This document shows, piece by piece, positions 47,005 through 54,772 of a DNA stretch of 64,000 nt (the stretch's first letter is position 1; every line of letters starts with the position of its first letter). Source of the stretch: Lachnospiraceae bacterium C6A11 (GTDB lineage: Bacteria; Bacillota; Clostridia; Lachnospirales; Lachnospiraceae); assembly GCA_000702245.1 (NCBI GenBank), contig JNKY01000014.1:184874-248873 (forward strand), written 5' to 3'. The notes under the pieces are model-generated. The model was not told the DNA's origin. It worked only from the letters and a program-made list of their open reading frames with translations, and made no database searches. Position numbers and translations under genes: made by a program.

Positions 47005-48126
47005 TTAGCTCTCACTCGGTAGTATCATATTAAGTGTAAAACCGAACTCTGTCTCAAAGGAAAGCGTTCCTCCCGCAGCCCTGATCCTGCGTCTCATTCC
47101 GGAGATACCCATTCCGTCCTTGATCTCCTTACAGCCCACGCCGTCATCGGAGATGCTGCATCTTATCAGCTTATTCATTACAATTATTCTTATATCGATG
47201 TGACTGCATTTCGCGTATTTCATGGAATTTGAAACCGCTTCGAAGGCATTATCGAGAATTATCTCCCACTGTGTGTCGGTTATGACAGAAAGGTCGCCCT
47301 CCTTCTCGAAGTTTGTCTCAACGCCCTTATTATTGCAGTCCTCACAAAGCTTATATATCTGGAGAAGCGCCATCTGGTTTCTGTCAGGTCTCTTCTTCCT
47401 GAGTATCCCTCTGATCTCGTCCATTCCACCCCTGAGCTGGTCGATGACCGCCTGAGTCATTCCCTTCGCCCTCTCCGGATCAGCCTCTATCAGAAGCTTG
47501 ATCGCCTCAAGCTGATAGATTGAGCCGTTAATATTATGTCCCAGCTTATCATGCAGGGTCTGTGAAAGTTGCGAACGTTCCTCAAGTATCTGATTCTCCG
47601 CAATAAGCGCGCTCTTCTTCAGCTCATTCTCGACCTCACGGTTACGCTCCTGCATATTTCTCTTCAGCTTCTGCTCCTGCTTCGTATCCTGCATCAGCTG
47701 TTCCTGATAGTAAACGATTATCTTTTCATGCTGGATATAAACCATCGCGATGAATAGTATCATGATCATCATCAGAAATACATCACCCGGCCAGATCACC
47801 GGCAGTACTATCGGCAGCATATACCATTTCCAGTCAACCTTCAGAATAGCCAGTATTTCATATATGAAAAATACTATGGTCAGAATAAAGCCTCTCCCAT
47901 ACATTGCAGAAAGCGCAATACCCACTCCCAGAGCCGCCAGCGTAAATATCCATTTTCTCTTATTTGACACCAGCTCTCCGATGCTGAAAAATCCAATTAT
48001 AAACGCAACAAGGAGGAGCATCACGAATGATACTCCTTCCTCGCTATTGATCTTCAAAATGCCATAGGCACTGAACAGTATTAATATGATTATTCGAACC
48101 GCATCAAAATATTTTTCACGCTTCAT
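47005..48126 (-). CDS. HisKA_3-type sensor histidine kinase
   Basis: 373 residues. The N-terminal half has about five membrane helices with almost no extracytoplasmic loops, an intramembrane-sensing layout. A coiled coil (about 130-180) leads to the HisKA_3 segment SQTLHDKLGHNINGSIYQLE with the phospho-acceptor His. The C-terminal ATPase shows NSMKYAKCSHIDI and SDDGVGCKEIKDGMGISGM. It overlaps the upstream permease gene by 11 bases and is paired with the LuxR regulator downstream. The association with an ABC-2 exporter resembles LiaRS/BceRS-like or YxdJK-like stress modules, and suggests response to a membrane-active compound (inference). Confidence 0.92.
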   Translation of the reverse strand: MKREKYFDAVRIIILILFSAYGILKINSEEGVSFVMLLLVAFIIGFFSIGELVSNKRKWIFTLAALGVGIALSAMYGRGFILTIVFFIYEILAILKVDWKWYMLPIVLPVIWPGDVFLMMIMILFIAMVYIQHEKIIVYYQEQLMQDTKQEQKLKRNMQERNREVENELKKSALIAENQILEERSQLSQTLHDKLGHNINGSIYQLEAIKLLIEADPERAKGMTQAVIDQLRGGMDEIRGILRKKRPDRNQMALLQIYKLCEDCNNKGVETNFEKEGDLSVITDTQWEIILDNAFEAVSNSMKYAKCSHIDIRIIVMNKLIRCSISDDGVGCKEIKDGMGISGMRRRIRAAGGTLSFETEFGFTLNMILPSES

Positions 48127-49366
48127 TCTTCTTCAGTTTAAGTCCGACTCCCCCAAGACTGATTATGATAAGTAAGTATGCTGCTGTTATACATAATACC
48201 ATAAAATACCCTTTGTTGTCGCCTGTAAATATCAGGTCTGTTGAATCCATGAACCATCTCTGAGGCATCATATAAGAAAGCATTTTCGTACCATTTTTCA
48301 TCTCTCCCAGAGGGAAATAAAGTCCCGAAAGAAGTGATGACATTGCCCAGATTGTGAAGGCTGCATAGTTGGCACTCATTGCATTTCCGATGACCACTCC
48401 CAGAAGGAGGCTGAGTGAGCTGAAGATAAAGCCCATCAGAAATACCATTAAGATAAAGTTCATACGTCCCATGCCGAATTCAGTCCCGGCAATGAATAAA
48501 TAGAGTAAAAGCACCGTAGTAAGCATAACCGATGTGATGATCGATGTTATGAACTTAGCCGCAAAATAAACTATACTTTTTGTTCCTGTAAGGTCTATCC
48601 TGAGCAGCACCTTATCCTTCTGCTCTTCGATCACGGAATGTGCAACAAATATACCACTGAATATAAATCCCATGGAAAGGATCGCAAAAGCATATCCTAT
48701 ACGGGTTTTCTCCCTGGTCTGCTCAGCCGTGAGACTTACTTCGTTCTTGCCGGCAAGGGATACAACCTCCTTCTCAGGAAGAAGCGCATCCTTCTCAGCA
48801 AGAGCTGCCGCTGCAGCATCCGCAGATAAACCTTCAGCCGATGTATCAAGAATATCTGAAACAACATTCTTTATCTCTCTGTCAAGGATCCCATATCTGT
48901 CATCCTCTGAAGTGATATATATTTTAAATGCTTCACTAACCTTTCCTTCTGTGATCAGCCTGTCGAAGTCCGGGCTGAGATATAAGAAGGCTCCTGCCTT
49001 ATCATTTTTTGTATCCTTGTCCACCCTCTTATCTGCCTCTGCAAGAGTCAAATCATTCATATGCTGTCTGCAGATAGAGAACATACCGCTCTTTGTAAGC
49101 TTATTTAACATATATTCCGAAAGCTTTGTACCGGATGCATCATATACCTTTACGCAGAAGGTATCTTCAACTCTTACGTATGCAGCCTTGACTGTATCAT
49201 CTTCAATCTCGATAATCTTATTATTATCATGCTCAAGATACATAGAGAGGGAATCCATATTCAGCGAATAAATAAGAACTGACAGAGCCGGTGCTATAAG
49301 CAGGAAGAACCAGAAACCTTTATTTCTGAATAAAAGCTTTAAAGTTGTGCGTATTATAATACTCAT
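48116..49366 (-). CDS. ABC-2 type permease (second subunit)
   Basis: 416 residues. One N-terminal helix is followed by a large extracytoplasmic region (about 40-240) rich in Ala, Lys and Glu, then five or six C-terminal helices (for example IGYAFAILSMGFIFSGIFVAH without its last residues). This is the ABC2_membrane_3 layout. The start ATG at 49366 overlaps the TGA of the previous permease (ATGA), with AGGAGAGG in front, so the longer ORF start at 49417 is rejected. It forms a heterodimeric permease with the neighbour. Confidence 0.9.
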   Translation of the reverse strand: MSIIIRTTLKLLFRNKGFWFFLLIAPALSVLIYSLNMDSLSMYLEHDNNKIIEIEDDTVKAAYVRVEDTFCVKVYDASGTKLSEYMLNKLTKSGMFSICRQHMNDLTLAEADKRVDKDTKNDKAGAFLYLSPDFDRLITEGKVSEAFKIYITSEDDRYGILDREIKNVVSDILDTSAEGLSADAAAAALAEKDALLPEKEVVSLAGKNEVSLTAEQTREKTRIGYAFAILSMGFIFSGIFVAHSVIEEQKDKVLLRIDLTGTKSIVYFAAKFITSIITSVMLTTVLLLYLFIAGTEFGMGRMNFILMVFLMGFIFSSLSLLLGVVIGNAMSANYAAFTIWAMSSLLSGLYFPLGEMKNGTKMLSYMMPQRWFMDSTDLIFTGDNKGYFMVLCITAAYLLIIISLGGVGLKLKKNEA

Positions 49367-50523
49367 GCTGTACCTCTCCTTCTGATGTGTCCGGCCAGAA
49401 CCGAAACCAGTGAACAAACTATTGTGATGGATATAAGATATATTACTGCACTTCCTATGTAGTCGCTCTTTCCCTCGCAGGAAAGCTCTACCAGCGATCT
49501 GTTAATATGATAGATCGGCGAAAGCTCCTTTAAGAACTGTGGATGATTCGCATACATATAGGTTTCAAAGCTTCCTCCGAAGAAGCCGGCAAACCATACG
49601 AGCATCCATACAATAACGATCGTTACCACCATATTATTTGTTATGTAATACCACATAAGCCCAAGAGCAGTTGCCGCGAATGCTGTAAGAACGAGTATCA
49701 TTGCTGTAAGGGCTATATTTCCGAAGTGGACTCCCATCATTGTTATTGTAAGAGTTGTTGTAATAGCAAGACACACTGTAACCACCAATGCGGTTGGGAT
49801 AAGTTTTGCAAGATAAAGCTTTCCGGTGCTGAGGCCTGATACTGTGAACCTCTTGTTCATCCTGAACTTTTTCTCTGTTCCGATGATACCTGCTGCGCAG
49901 ATTATCGCGCACCAGCCAAAATATACAATCTCGATGATGCCATAGTAATCTGTTGAATCGATATCCTTCATGAAGGAGTGCTTCTCGGCTGTAAGCTCGA
50001 TATTGTCTATCTTACTGACTGCAGCGCCCTGCTCATCTATTTTATTGACTGCACTATCCGGCGCATCCGTTTTATTAACTGCACTATCCGGTTTTGTAGC
50101 TGCATCTGACATTTCTTCCATAAAGGCATATACCAGATACTCTACCTTCTTGCCCTCTGCAGGATGATCCTTACTCTTATAAACCGTATACTTTTCACCC
50201 TCAAAGCTGATGAAACCGGAAAGATCATTGTTCTCTATCGTCTTCTTCGGCTCTCCCTCCGGGAACTCCAGGAAGGTTATCCCTTCACCTGCAGCAATCT
50301 CTTTAAGAGCCTCTATATAAGCTCTCTCATTCTCACTGTCTGAAGCCTCTATACTGTAGCCGATGCTGAATTTATCGTTCACACCATCGTATTTCTGAAG
50401 CAGTGTACTGAAGGCACTTGCCAGCACCAATATGACTGAGAGCGGTCCGGCAATCATAAGCACAAGATTCACAGGGCTTCGCATCATCAATTTGTAATTA
50501 TTTTTTATAAGATATCTGATCAT
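49363..50523 (-). CDS. ABC-2 type permease (first subunit) with 10-residue tandem repeat insert
   Basis: 386 residues, with the same layout as its partner: N-terminal helix (about 16-40), extracytoplasmic domain, five or six C-terminal helices. Within the outer domain three tandem 10-residue units (PDSAVNKTDA, PDSAVNKIDE and QGAAVSKIDN) are encoded by three 30-bp DNA repeats at 50009-50098. The gene follows the ATPase gene after 9 bases. The substrate is unknown. Confidence 0.9.
   Translation of the reverse strand: MIRYLIKNNYKLMMRSPVNLVLMIAGPLSVILVLASAFSTLLQKYDGVNDKFSIGYSIEASDSENERAYIEALKEIAAGEGITFLEFPEGEPKKTIENNDLSGFISFEGEKYTVYKSKDHPAEGKKVEYLVYAFMEEMSDAATKPDSAVNKTDAPDSAVNKIDEQGAAVSKIDNIELTAEKHSFMKDIDSTDYYGIIEIVYFGWCAIICAAGIIGTEKKFRMNKRFTVSGLSTGKLYLAKLIPTALVVTVCLAITTTLTITMMGVHFGNIALTAMILVLTAFAATALGLMWYYITNNMVVTIVIVWMLVWFAGFFGGSFETYMYANHPQFLKELSPIYHINRSLVELSCEGKSDYIGSAVIYLISITIVCSLVSVLAGHIRRRGTA
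50009..50098 (-). repeat. Three tandem 30-bp in-frame repeats in the ABC permease
   Basis: Units at 50009-50038, 50039-50068 and 50069-50098. The second and third differ at only a few positions (TTTATTRACTGCACTATCCGG core). Confidence 0.8.
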
Positions 50524-50532
50524 GACGTCTCC

Positions 50533-51285
50533 TTAAAAATCTCTCAGCTTCTTACCGGTAAGAGTAAGAAATACCTCTTCAAGTGTTATCTTCTCTGTAT
50601 CATCAACTACCAGCTTCTTAAGCTCCTCGCTTGTTCCGCAGGCTATGATATTTCCGTTATCCATGATTGCGATCCTGGTGCAGATTGCTTCAACCTCTTC
50701 CATATAGTGACTGGTGTAAATGACCGTCGCACCGTTCCTGTTGGATTCCTTGATCTTATTCAGGATGAAGTTTCTTGACTGCGGGTCGATACCTACTGTG
50801 GGCTCATCGAAGATAAGAAGCTCCGGATGATGTCCGATCGCGCAGGCTATATTCAGTCTTCTGTTCATACCTCCTGAAAAATTCTTGGAATAATCATTTC
50901 TTCTTTCAGAAAGCTCAACATATTCAAGAGATTCATCTATTGCTTTCTTCAGCTCCTCACCCTTGATACCGTAAAGCGAAGTGAAAAGCTCTACATTTTC
51001 CCAGGCCTTGAGGTTTCCATGAATCGCAAGCTCCTGTGGGATGTAACCGATCTTAGAAAGGATCTTCTTTCTGTCCTTCTTCAGCTCCTTGCCCATGATC
51101 TCGATACTTCCCAGAGTCGGCTTTATGACATCGCAGATCATATTCATGGTCGTGCTCTTTCCAGCACCGTTCGGTCCGAGAAGTCCAAACACCTCTCCCT
51201 TCTTGATCTCAATATTCAGATTATCAACCACGACCTTGTTGCCGTATTTCTTTGTGAGGTCTTTTGTCTTTAAGATTGTTTCCAT
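50533..51285 (-). CDS. ABC transporter ATP-binding protein
   Basis: 250 residues with Walker A GPNGAGKSTTMNM, signature FSGGMNRRLNIA, Walker B LLIFDEPTVGIDP and switch His in YTSHYMEEV. It is the first gene of the operon ATPase-permease-permease-kinase-regulator and energises the two permeases. The close similarity of this order to drug or antimicrobial-peptide export modules suggests self-protection (inference). Confidence 0.94.
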   Translation of the reverse strand: METILKTKDLTKKYGNKVVVDNLNIEIKKGEVFGLLGPNGAGKSTTMNMICDVIKPTLGSIEIMGKELKKDRKKILSKIGYIPQELAIHGNLKAWENVELFTSLYGIKGEELKKAIDESLEYVELSERRNDYSKNFSGGMNRRLNIACAIGHHPELLIFDEPTVGIDPQSRNFILNKIKESNRNGATVIYTSHYMEEVEAICTRIAIMDNGNIIACGTSEELKKLVVDDTEKITLEEVFLTLTGKKLRDF

Positions 51286-51680
51286 TTCGTTTCTCCTGTT
51301 TATATTCTTTTTCGGTTTGTATCGGTTTACGTTTCTGTTTCTGTTTTTATTGTTTCTTGCGTTTTTTAACTTTTATGTATGGCCTGCTGTTCTGCAGCCA
51401 CCGTATTCTTTCTTTCGTTGTATTGATATTATTACATCCTGTAAATACTTTGTAGTGAAGAAAGATATATTATCGACATGACTAAAGTCATATTATGAAA
51501 ATACATGTATTTGCGCGATGTGCATATTGGTTTTCTCACAAAAAAAGAAGCCTATTTGTATAGACTTCTTTCCTTTAATGGGCGGTCAAGCATAAAAAAT
51601 GCTTTATTCCGCCCATCTAATCCTATCTGTATTATACATAATACTATAAACTTACGCATTTTAGTATTAATTCATATAAA
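51286..51680. other. 395-base intergenic region: ABC operon leader, palindromes, MFS terminator
   Basis: No gene is visible. From right to left it holds the two hairpins after the MFS gene (51538-51620), then two small palindromes, AAATACATGTATTT (51499-51512) and ATGAC-TAAA-GTCAT (51478-51491), and then a long A/C-rich leader of about 190 bases before the ATPase gene. I could not place a convincing -35/-10 pair; TTTACA near 51441-51446 is the best -35 candidate. The palindromes may be binding sites for the operon's response regulator. Confidence 0.5.
51538..51573 (-). terminator. Terminator of the MFS gene, preceded by a second hairpin
   Basis: On the minus strand AAAGAAG-CTAT / ATAG-CTTCTTT is followed by a T-run. 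Just upstream (51577-51620) a nested hairpin GGGCGG...AAGCAT/ATGCTT...CCGCCC lies between the stop codon and this terminator. Confidence 0.8.
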
Positions 51681-52922
51681 CTAAATCTGTGCAACAACAG
51701 CTTCGCTGTTTTCAAGTGTATAAAGTCTCTTCACGCGTACTGTCATAAGCGCTATGACTGAGAGCCCGATGCCGGAAAAAATAATAGTTAATGATGCGCC
51801 TCTTCCGACGCCTCCTCCGGTTACAGAACCGACTGCATCCGCTGTGATGCCTGAAAATGCGTAAGCAAGAACATAACCCAGCTGGGATATGAAGCCGATA
51901 ACGCCCCATGCTCTACCCTGAAATTCCTCAGGTATATTTGTTCTTGCAAGGTAGTCCAGGCTGTTATTTGCGATCGGTAGTGCCGCAAAGAACACAAATC
52001 CAAATATGCATATTACATAAACATTATCAAATACTCCGAACAGTGCCATCCCGATACCCGAGATGAAAAGCCCGATACAAAGCATTTTAACAAAGTTTTT
52101 CTTTATACCTCTGATTCCCAGGATAATACTCATTACAAGCATTCCGGAAGCCGCAACCGTTTCAACTATGCCAAGTGTCTTAGAATCCGCAAACGAAAGG
52201 ATGAACGGCTCACCGAGAACCTGAAATACTCCCATAAACATTGTTATAGCCGATGTAATGATGATCAGCAGAAAAAGTCCCTTCTTCTTAGCAATAACAT
52301 CCCAGCCCTCTTTCATACTGGCAAGGAACGGTTTTCTTTCCTCAATCTTATTCGTAGCTATATTCTTCCTTACGACTGCTGCTGAAATTATGGTCAGGAA
52401 GAAGGTGCAGATATCGATAATGAGTATGACCTTAATGTCACTGAATGCAAGGATGAAGCCTGCAAGGATAGGCGAAAACAGATATCTCGAGCTGCCCGCC
52501 ATCGAAACAAGTCCGTTTGCTTTTGAATACTGCTCCTTCGTGAGTAAATCCGTGATGGTTGCCGTATATGCCGGCTCCAGAAGTGCCGAAAATACAGAGC
52601 TTATTATCACGCCAAGGTATATCTGCCAGACCGAAGCTCCGCCGTTCATCATACAGATTAAAATGTACAGCACTCCCAGTCCGGAGAAACCGTCTCCGAT
52701 CATCATGAGAAGTCGTCTGTCGTATCTGTCTGCGAGAACTCCGGCCGGAACCTTAAGCAAAAGTCCCGGAAGAAATGCAAGCAATGTCATAAATGCCATT
52801 CCTGATGCATTTCCTGTTTTCTGAAATATGTAAATGCCAAGGCCAAAGCTGGTCAGCCCTCCTCCTATTGAAGAAACCAGTTCCCCTGCCCAAAGCAGTA
52901 GGAATTTCTTATAATTATTCAT
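51681..52922 (-). CDS. Major facilitator superfamily transporter
   Basis: 413 residues with 12 predicted membrane helices. MFS motif A appears in the loop between helices 2 and 3 as GVLADRYDRRLLM. The fold and length match drug-efflux-type MFS proteins of Firmicutes (DHA-type/MefA-like). The substrate is unknown. The gene lies between cbiJ and the ABC operon and ends in its own terminator. The leader carries a hairpin covering the ribosome site. Confidence 0.9.
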   Translation of the reverse strand: MNNYKKFLLLWAGELVSSIGGGLTSFGLGIYIFQKTGNASGMAFMTLLAFLPGLLLKVPAGVLADRYDRRLLMMIGDGFSGLGVLYILICMMNGGASVWQIYLGVIISSVFSALLEPAYTATITDLLTKEQYSKANGLVSMAGSSRYLFSPILAGFILAFSDIKVILIIDICTFFLTIISAAVVRKNIATNKIEERKPFLASMKEGWDVIAKKKGLFLLIIITSAITMFMGVFQVLGEPFILSFADSKTLGIVETVAASGMLVMSIILGIRGIKKNFVKMLCIGLFISGIGMALFGVFDNVYVICIFGFVFFAALPIANNSLDYLARTNIPEEFQGRAWGVIGFISQLGYVLAYAFSGITADAVGSVTGGGVGRGASLTIIFSGIGLSVIALMTVRVKRLYTLENSEAVVAQI

Positions 52923-52927
52923 GTCAT

Positions 52928-52958
52928 ATCTCCCTTATTGTCATCTTTTAAGGGAGAT
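52928..52958 (-). promoter_or_regulatory. Hairpin sequestering the MFS Shine-Dalgarno
   Basis: On the minus strand ATCTCCCTT pairs perfectly with AAGGGAGAT across a 13-base loop; the second arm is the ribosome site 5 bases before the ATG. TATAAT-like boxes lie just upstream (52960-52973). Confidence 0.6.
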
Positions 52959-52993
52959 TATAATTATAAGATATTAAAAAATACTTAAATGCC

Positions 52994-54025
52994 CTACCTG
53001 CTCATGTTTTTAATTTTCTTGAGCGAAATGATCACTTCTTCCATGGACATACCTGTATCACCCGGCCGCCTGATGATAAATACCTCTACGCCTTCCTTTT
53101 CCGCAGCCGACATCTTTTCCGAAAACCCACTACCGGCTCCGCTCTCTTTTGTGACAAGGTATTTTATATTATATTTTCTGATATGTTCTATATTTGTTTC
53201 TTCCGAGAATGGTCCCTTTAGAGCGATGATGTGACTCTCTTCTATTCCTTCTGACCTGCACTTTTCGATGCTGCTCTCTGTCGGGATCACCCTGACAAAA
53301 AGCCGTTTCTTATCCAGCTTCGATGCAAATATACCAAGTTCCTTGCTGCCTGTTGTAAGGAGGATATTTCCTTCTTTACTATCGGCCGATGCTTTCGGTT
53401 CACTGCCCATAACTGTCGATTCTCCGGTCAGCGCTTGCGATTCTCCGGTCAGTGCTTGTGATTCTCCAATCAACGCTTCCGTTTTTCCCACAAGAGCTTC
53501 CGCTGCGCATTCACATGTATCAAAGAATAATACTCTCTTCTTGTTCGGTATTTCGGACGTTCCAAATGAATCCTCGTCCGGACCATTGTTTATTCCTGAT
53601 TTTTTCGATTCATTCTTTGATTTCAGTTCAGCCTCCGCTCCTGACTCTGATATAATTCCCGATTCAGTTTCTATTCCCGATGTATCTCTACTCTTGTCAT
53701 CAGCTCGTCTTAGGCGCAGATATCTAACACTGGTCTCAGAACATGCGTCTTTGATATTTTCCGTCACCTCTGTAGCAAAAGGATGCGTAGCATCAACCAC
53801 GACTTCAATCCGGTTGTTCCTAAAAAACGCTGCCATCTGCTCCTTATCAAGCCTACCGACATGAACAGAAACACCTTCTATCCCCCGCAGCATCTCCTCA
53901 CCGTAATCTGAAGCAACCGAAACGATGATACTATCCTCATTATTCAGTTTGGAAAGCTTTTCTGAAAGCACTCTTCCTTCGGTCGTGCCTCCGAATATTA
54001 ATATCTTCACAGCGGATCTCCTCAT
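52994..54025 (-). CDS. cbiJ: Cobalt-precorrin-6A reductase with repeat inserts
   Basis: CbiJ/CobK reduces precorrin-6A. The N-terminal ILIFGGTTEGRVLSEKL and the VVDATHPFATEVTENI motif identify it, along with LLTTGSKELGIF and ESHIIALKGPFSEE. The family is usually about 250 residues; this protein has 343. About 90 extra residues, acidic and Ser/Glu-rich, are inserted after RLRRADDK and before GNILLTTGSK. The second insert includes four 7-residue units (ALIGESQ-like). The start overlaps the cbiH stop by 4 bases. Confidence 0.93.
   Translation of the reverse strand: MRRSAVKILIFGGTTEGRVLSEKLSKLNNEDSIIVSVASDYGEEMLRGIEGVSVHVGRLDKEQMAAFFRNNRIEVVVDATHPFATEVTENIKDACSETSVRYLRLRRADDKSRDTSGIETESGIISESGAEAELKSKNESKKSGINNGPDEDSFGTSEIPNKKRVLFFDTCECAAEALVGKTEALIGESQALTGESQALTGESTVMGSEPKASADSKEGNILLTTGSKELGIFASKLDKKRLFVRVIPTESSIEKCRSEGIEESHIIALKGPFSEETNIEHIRKYNIKYLVTKESGAGSGFSEKMSAAEKEGVEVFIIRRPGDTGMSMEEVIISLKKIKNMSR
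53418..53501 (-). repeat. Four tandem 21-bp in-frame repeats in cbiJ
   Basis: GATTCTCCGGTCAGYGCTTG-type units start at 53418, 53439, 53460 and 53481 (plus strand), grading from near-identical to diverged. They encode AL[TIV]G[EK][ST][QE] heptads. Confidence 0.85.
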
Positions 54026-54768
54026 TTACTATAGCCGCGTCTCGTGATCATCTTCCCATCATCAATATAACTCATACTGTTACCGATATAGACGGTGGTA
54101 AACATATCAACCTCAGCATCATGAAGCTCGCTGAAGCTCAGTGCAACTGCCTCCTGACCTTCTCTTCCGATATTTTTCACGTAGCCGCAGGCTCTGTCTG
54201 CCGGAACTTTATCCTGAATGATCTCACAGGCCTTCGCCAAATAATCCTTCCTCTTATGGCTTGAAGGATTGTAGAGCACGATAACCATATCCGCTCCTGC
54301 AGCCGCGCGAAGCCTTCTCTCAATCAGCTCAAACGGTGTCAGAAGGTCGCTCATACTTATGACCGCAAAGTCACCCGAAAGAGGTGCACCAAGTACCGCC
54401 GCTCCGCTGTTGGCCGCAGTGATACCTGCTACCACAGAAAGCCCTATTCCCGGATATTCCGGAAGCAACTCATACATAAGAGAGGCCATGCCGTAGATTC
54501 CTGCATCACCGCTTGACACTACAGCAACCTTCTTTCCCCTCTGCGCCTCTTCATACGCAATCCTGCACCTTTCAACCTCCTGCTTCATAGGAGTTGAGAT
54601 AAGCTCCTTACCCTCTGTAAGCTCCTCAACCAGTTTCAAATACACCGGATATCCAATGATCGTATCGCTCGTCCTTAGCGCTTCCAGCGCTTCACCGGTC
54701 ATCATGGAAACGTCACCCGGTCCTATTCCAACCACATATATTATGTTGTTATTACTCAATTCTGACAT
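54022..54768 (-). CDS. cbiH: Precorrin-3B C17-methyltransferase
   Basis: CbiH/CobJ performs C17 methylation with ring contraction. The 248 residues show the tetrapyrrole methylase signatures YVVGIGPGDVSMMTGEA, VSSGDAGIYGMASLMYE, AGITAANSGAAVLGAPL and VLYNPSSHKRKD. The length is normal and no insert is present, unlike its neighbours. It begins 4 bases after cbiFG and overlaps cbiJ by 4 bases. Confidence 0.95.
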   Translation of the reverse strand: MSELSNNNIIYVVGIGPGDVSMMTGEALEALRTSDTIIGYPVYLKLVEELTEGKELISTPMKQEVERCRIAYEEAQRGKKVAVVSSGDAGIYGMASLMYELLPEYPGIGLSVVAGITAANSGAAVLGAPLSGDFAVISMSDLLTPFELIERRLRAAAGADMVIVLYNPSSHKRKDYLAKACEIIQDKVPADRACGYVKNIGREGQEAVALSFSELHDAEVDMFTTVYIGNSMSYIDDGKMITRRGYSK

Positions 54769-54772
54769 TCAA

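Noticed and set aside
49367..49417. Longer start for the second ABC permease (51-base overlap with the previous gene)
   Set aside because: ATGA overlap at 49363-49366 with a good ribosome site explains the start better.
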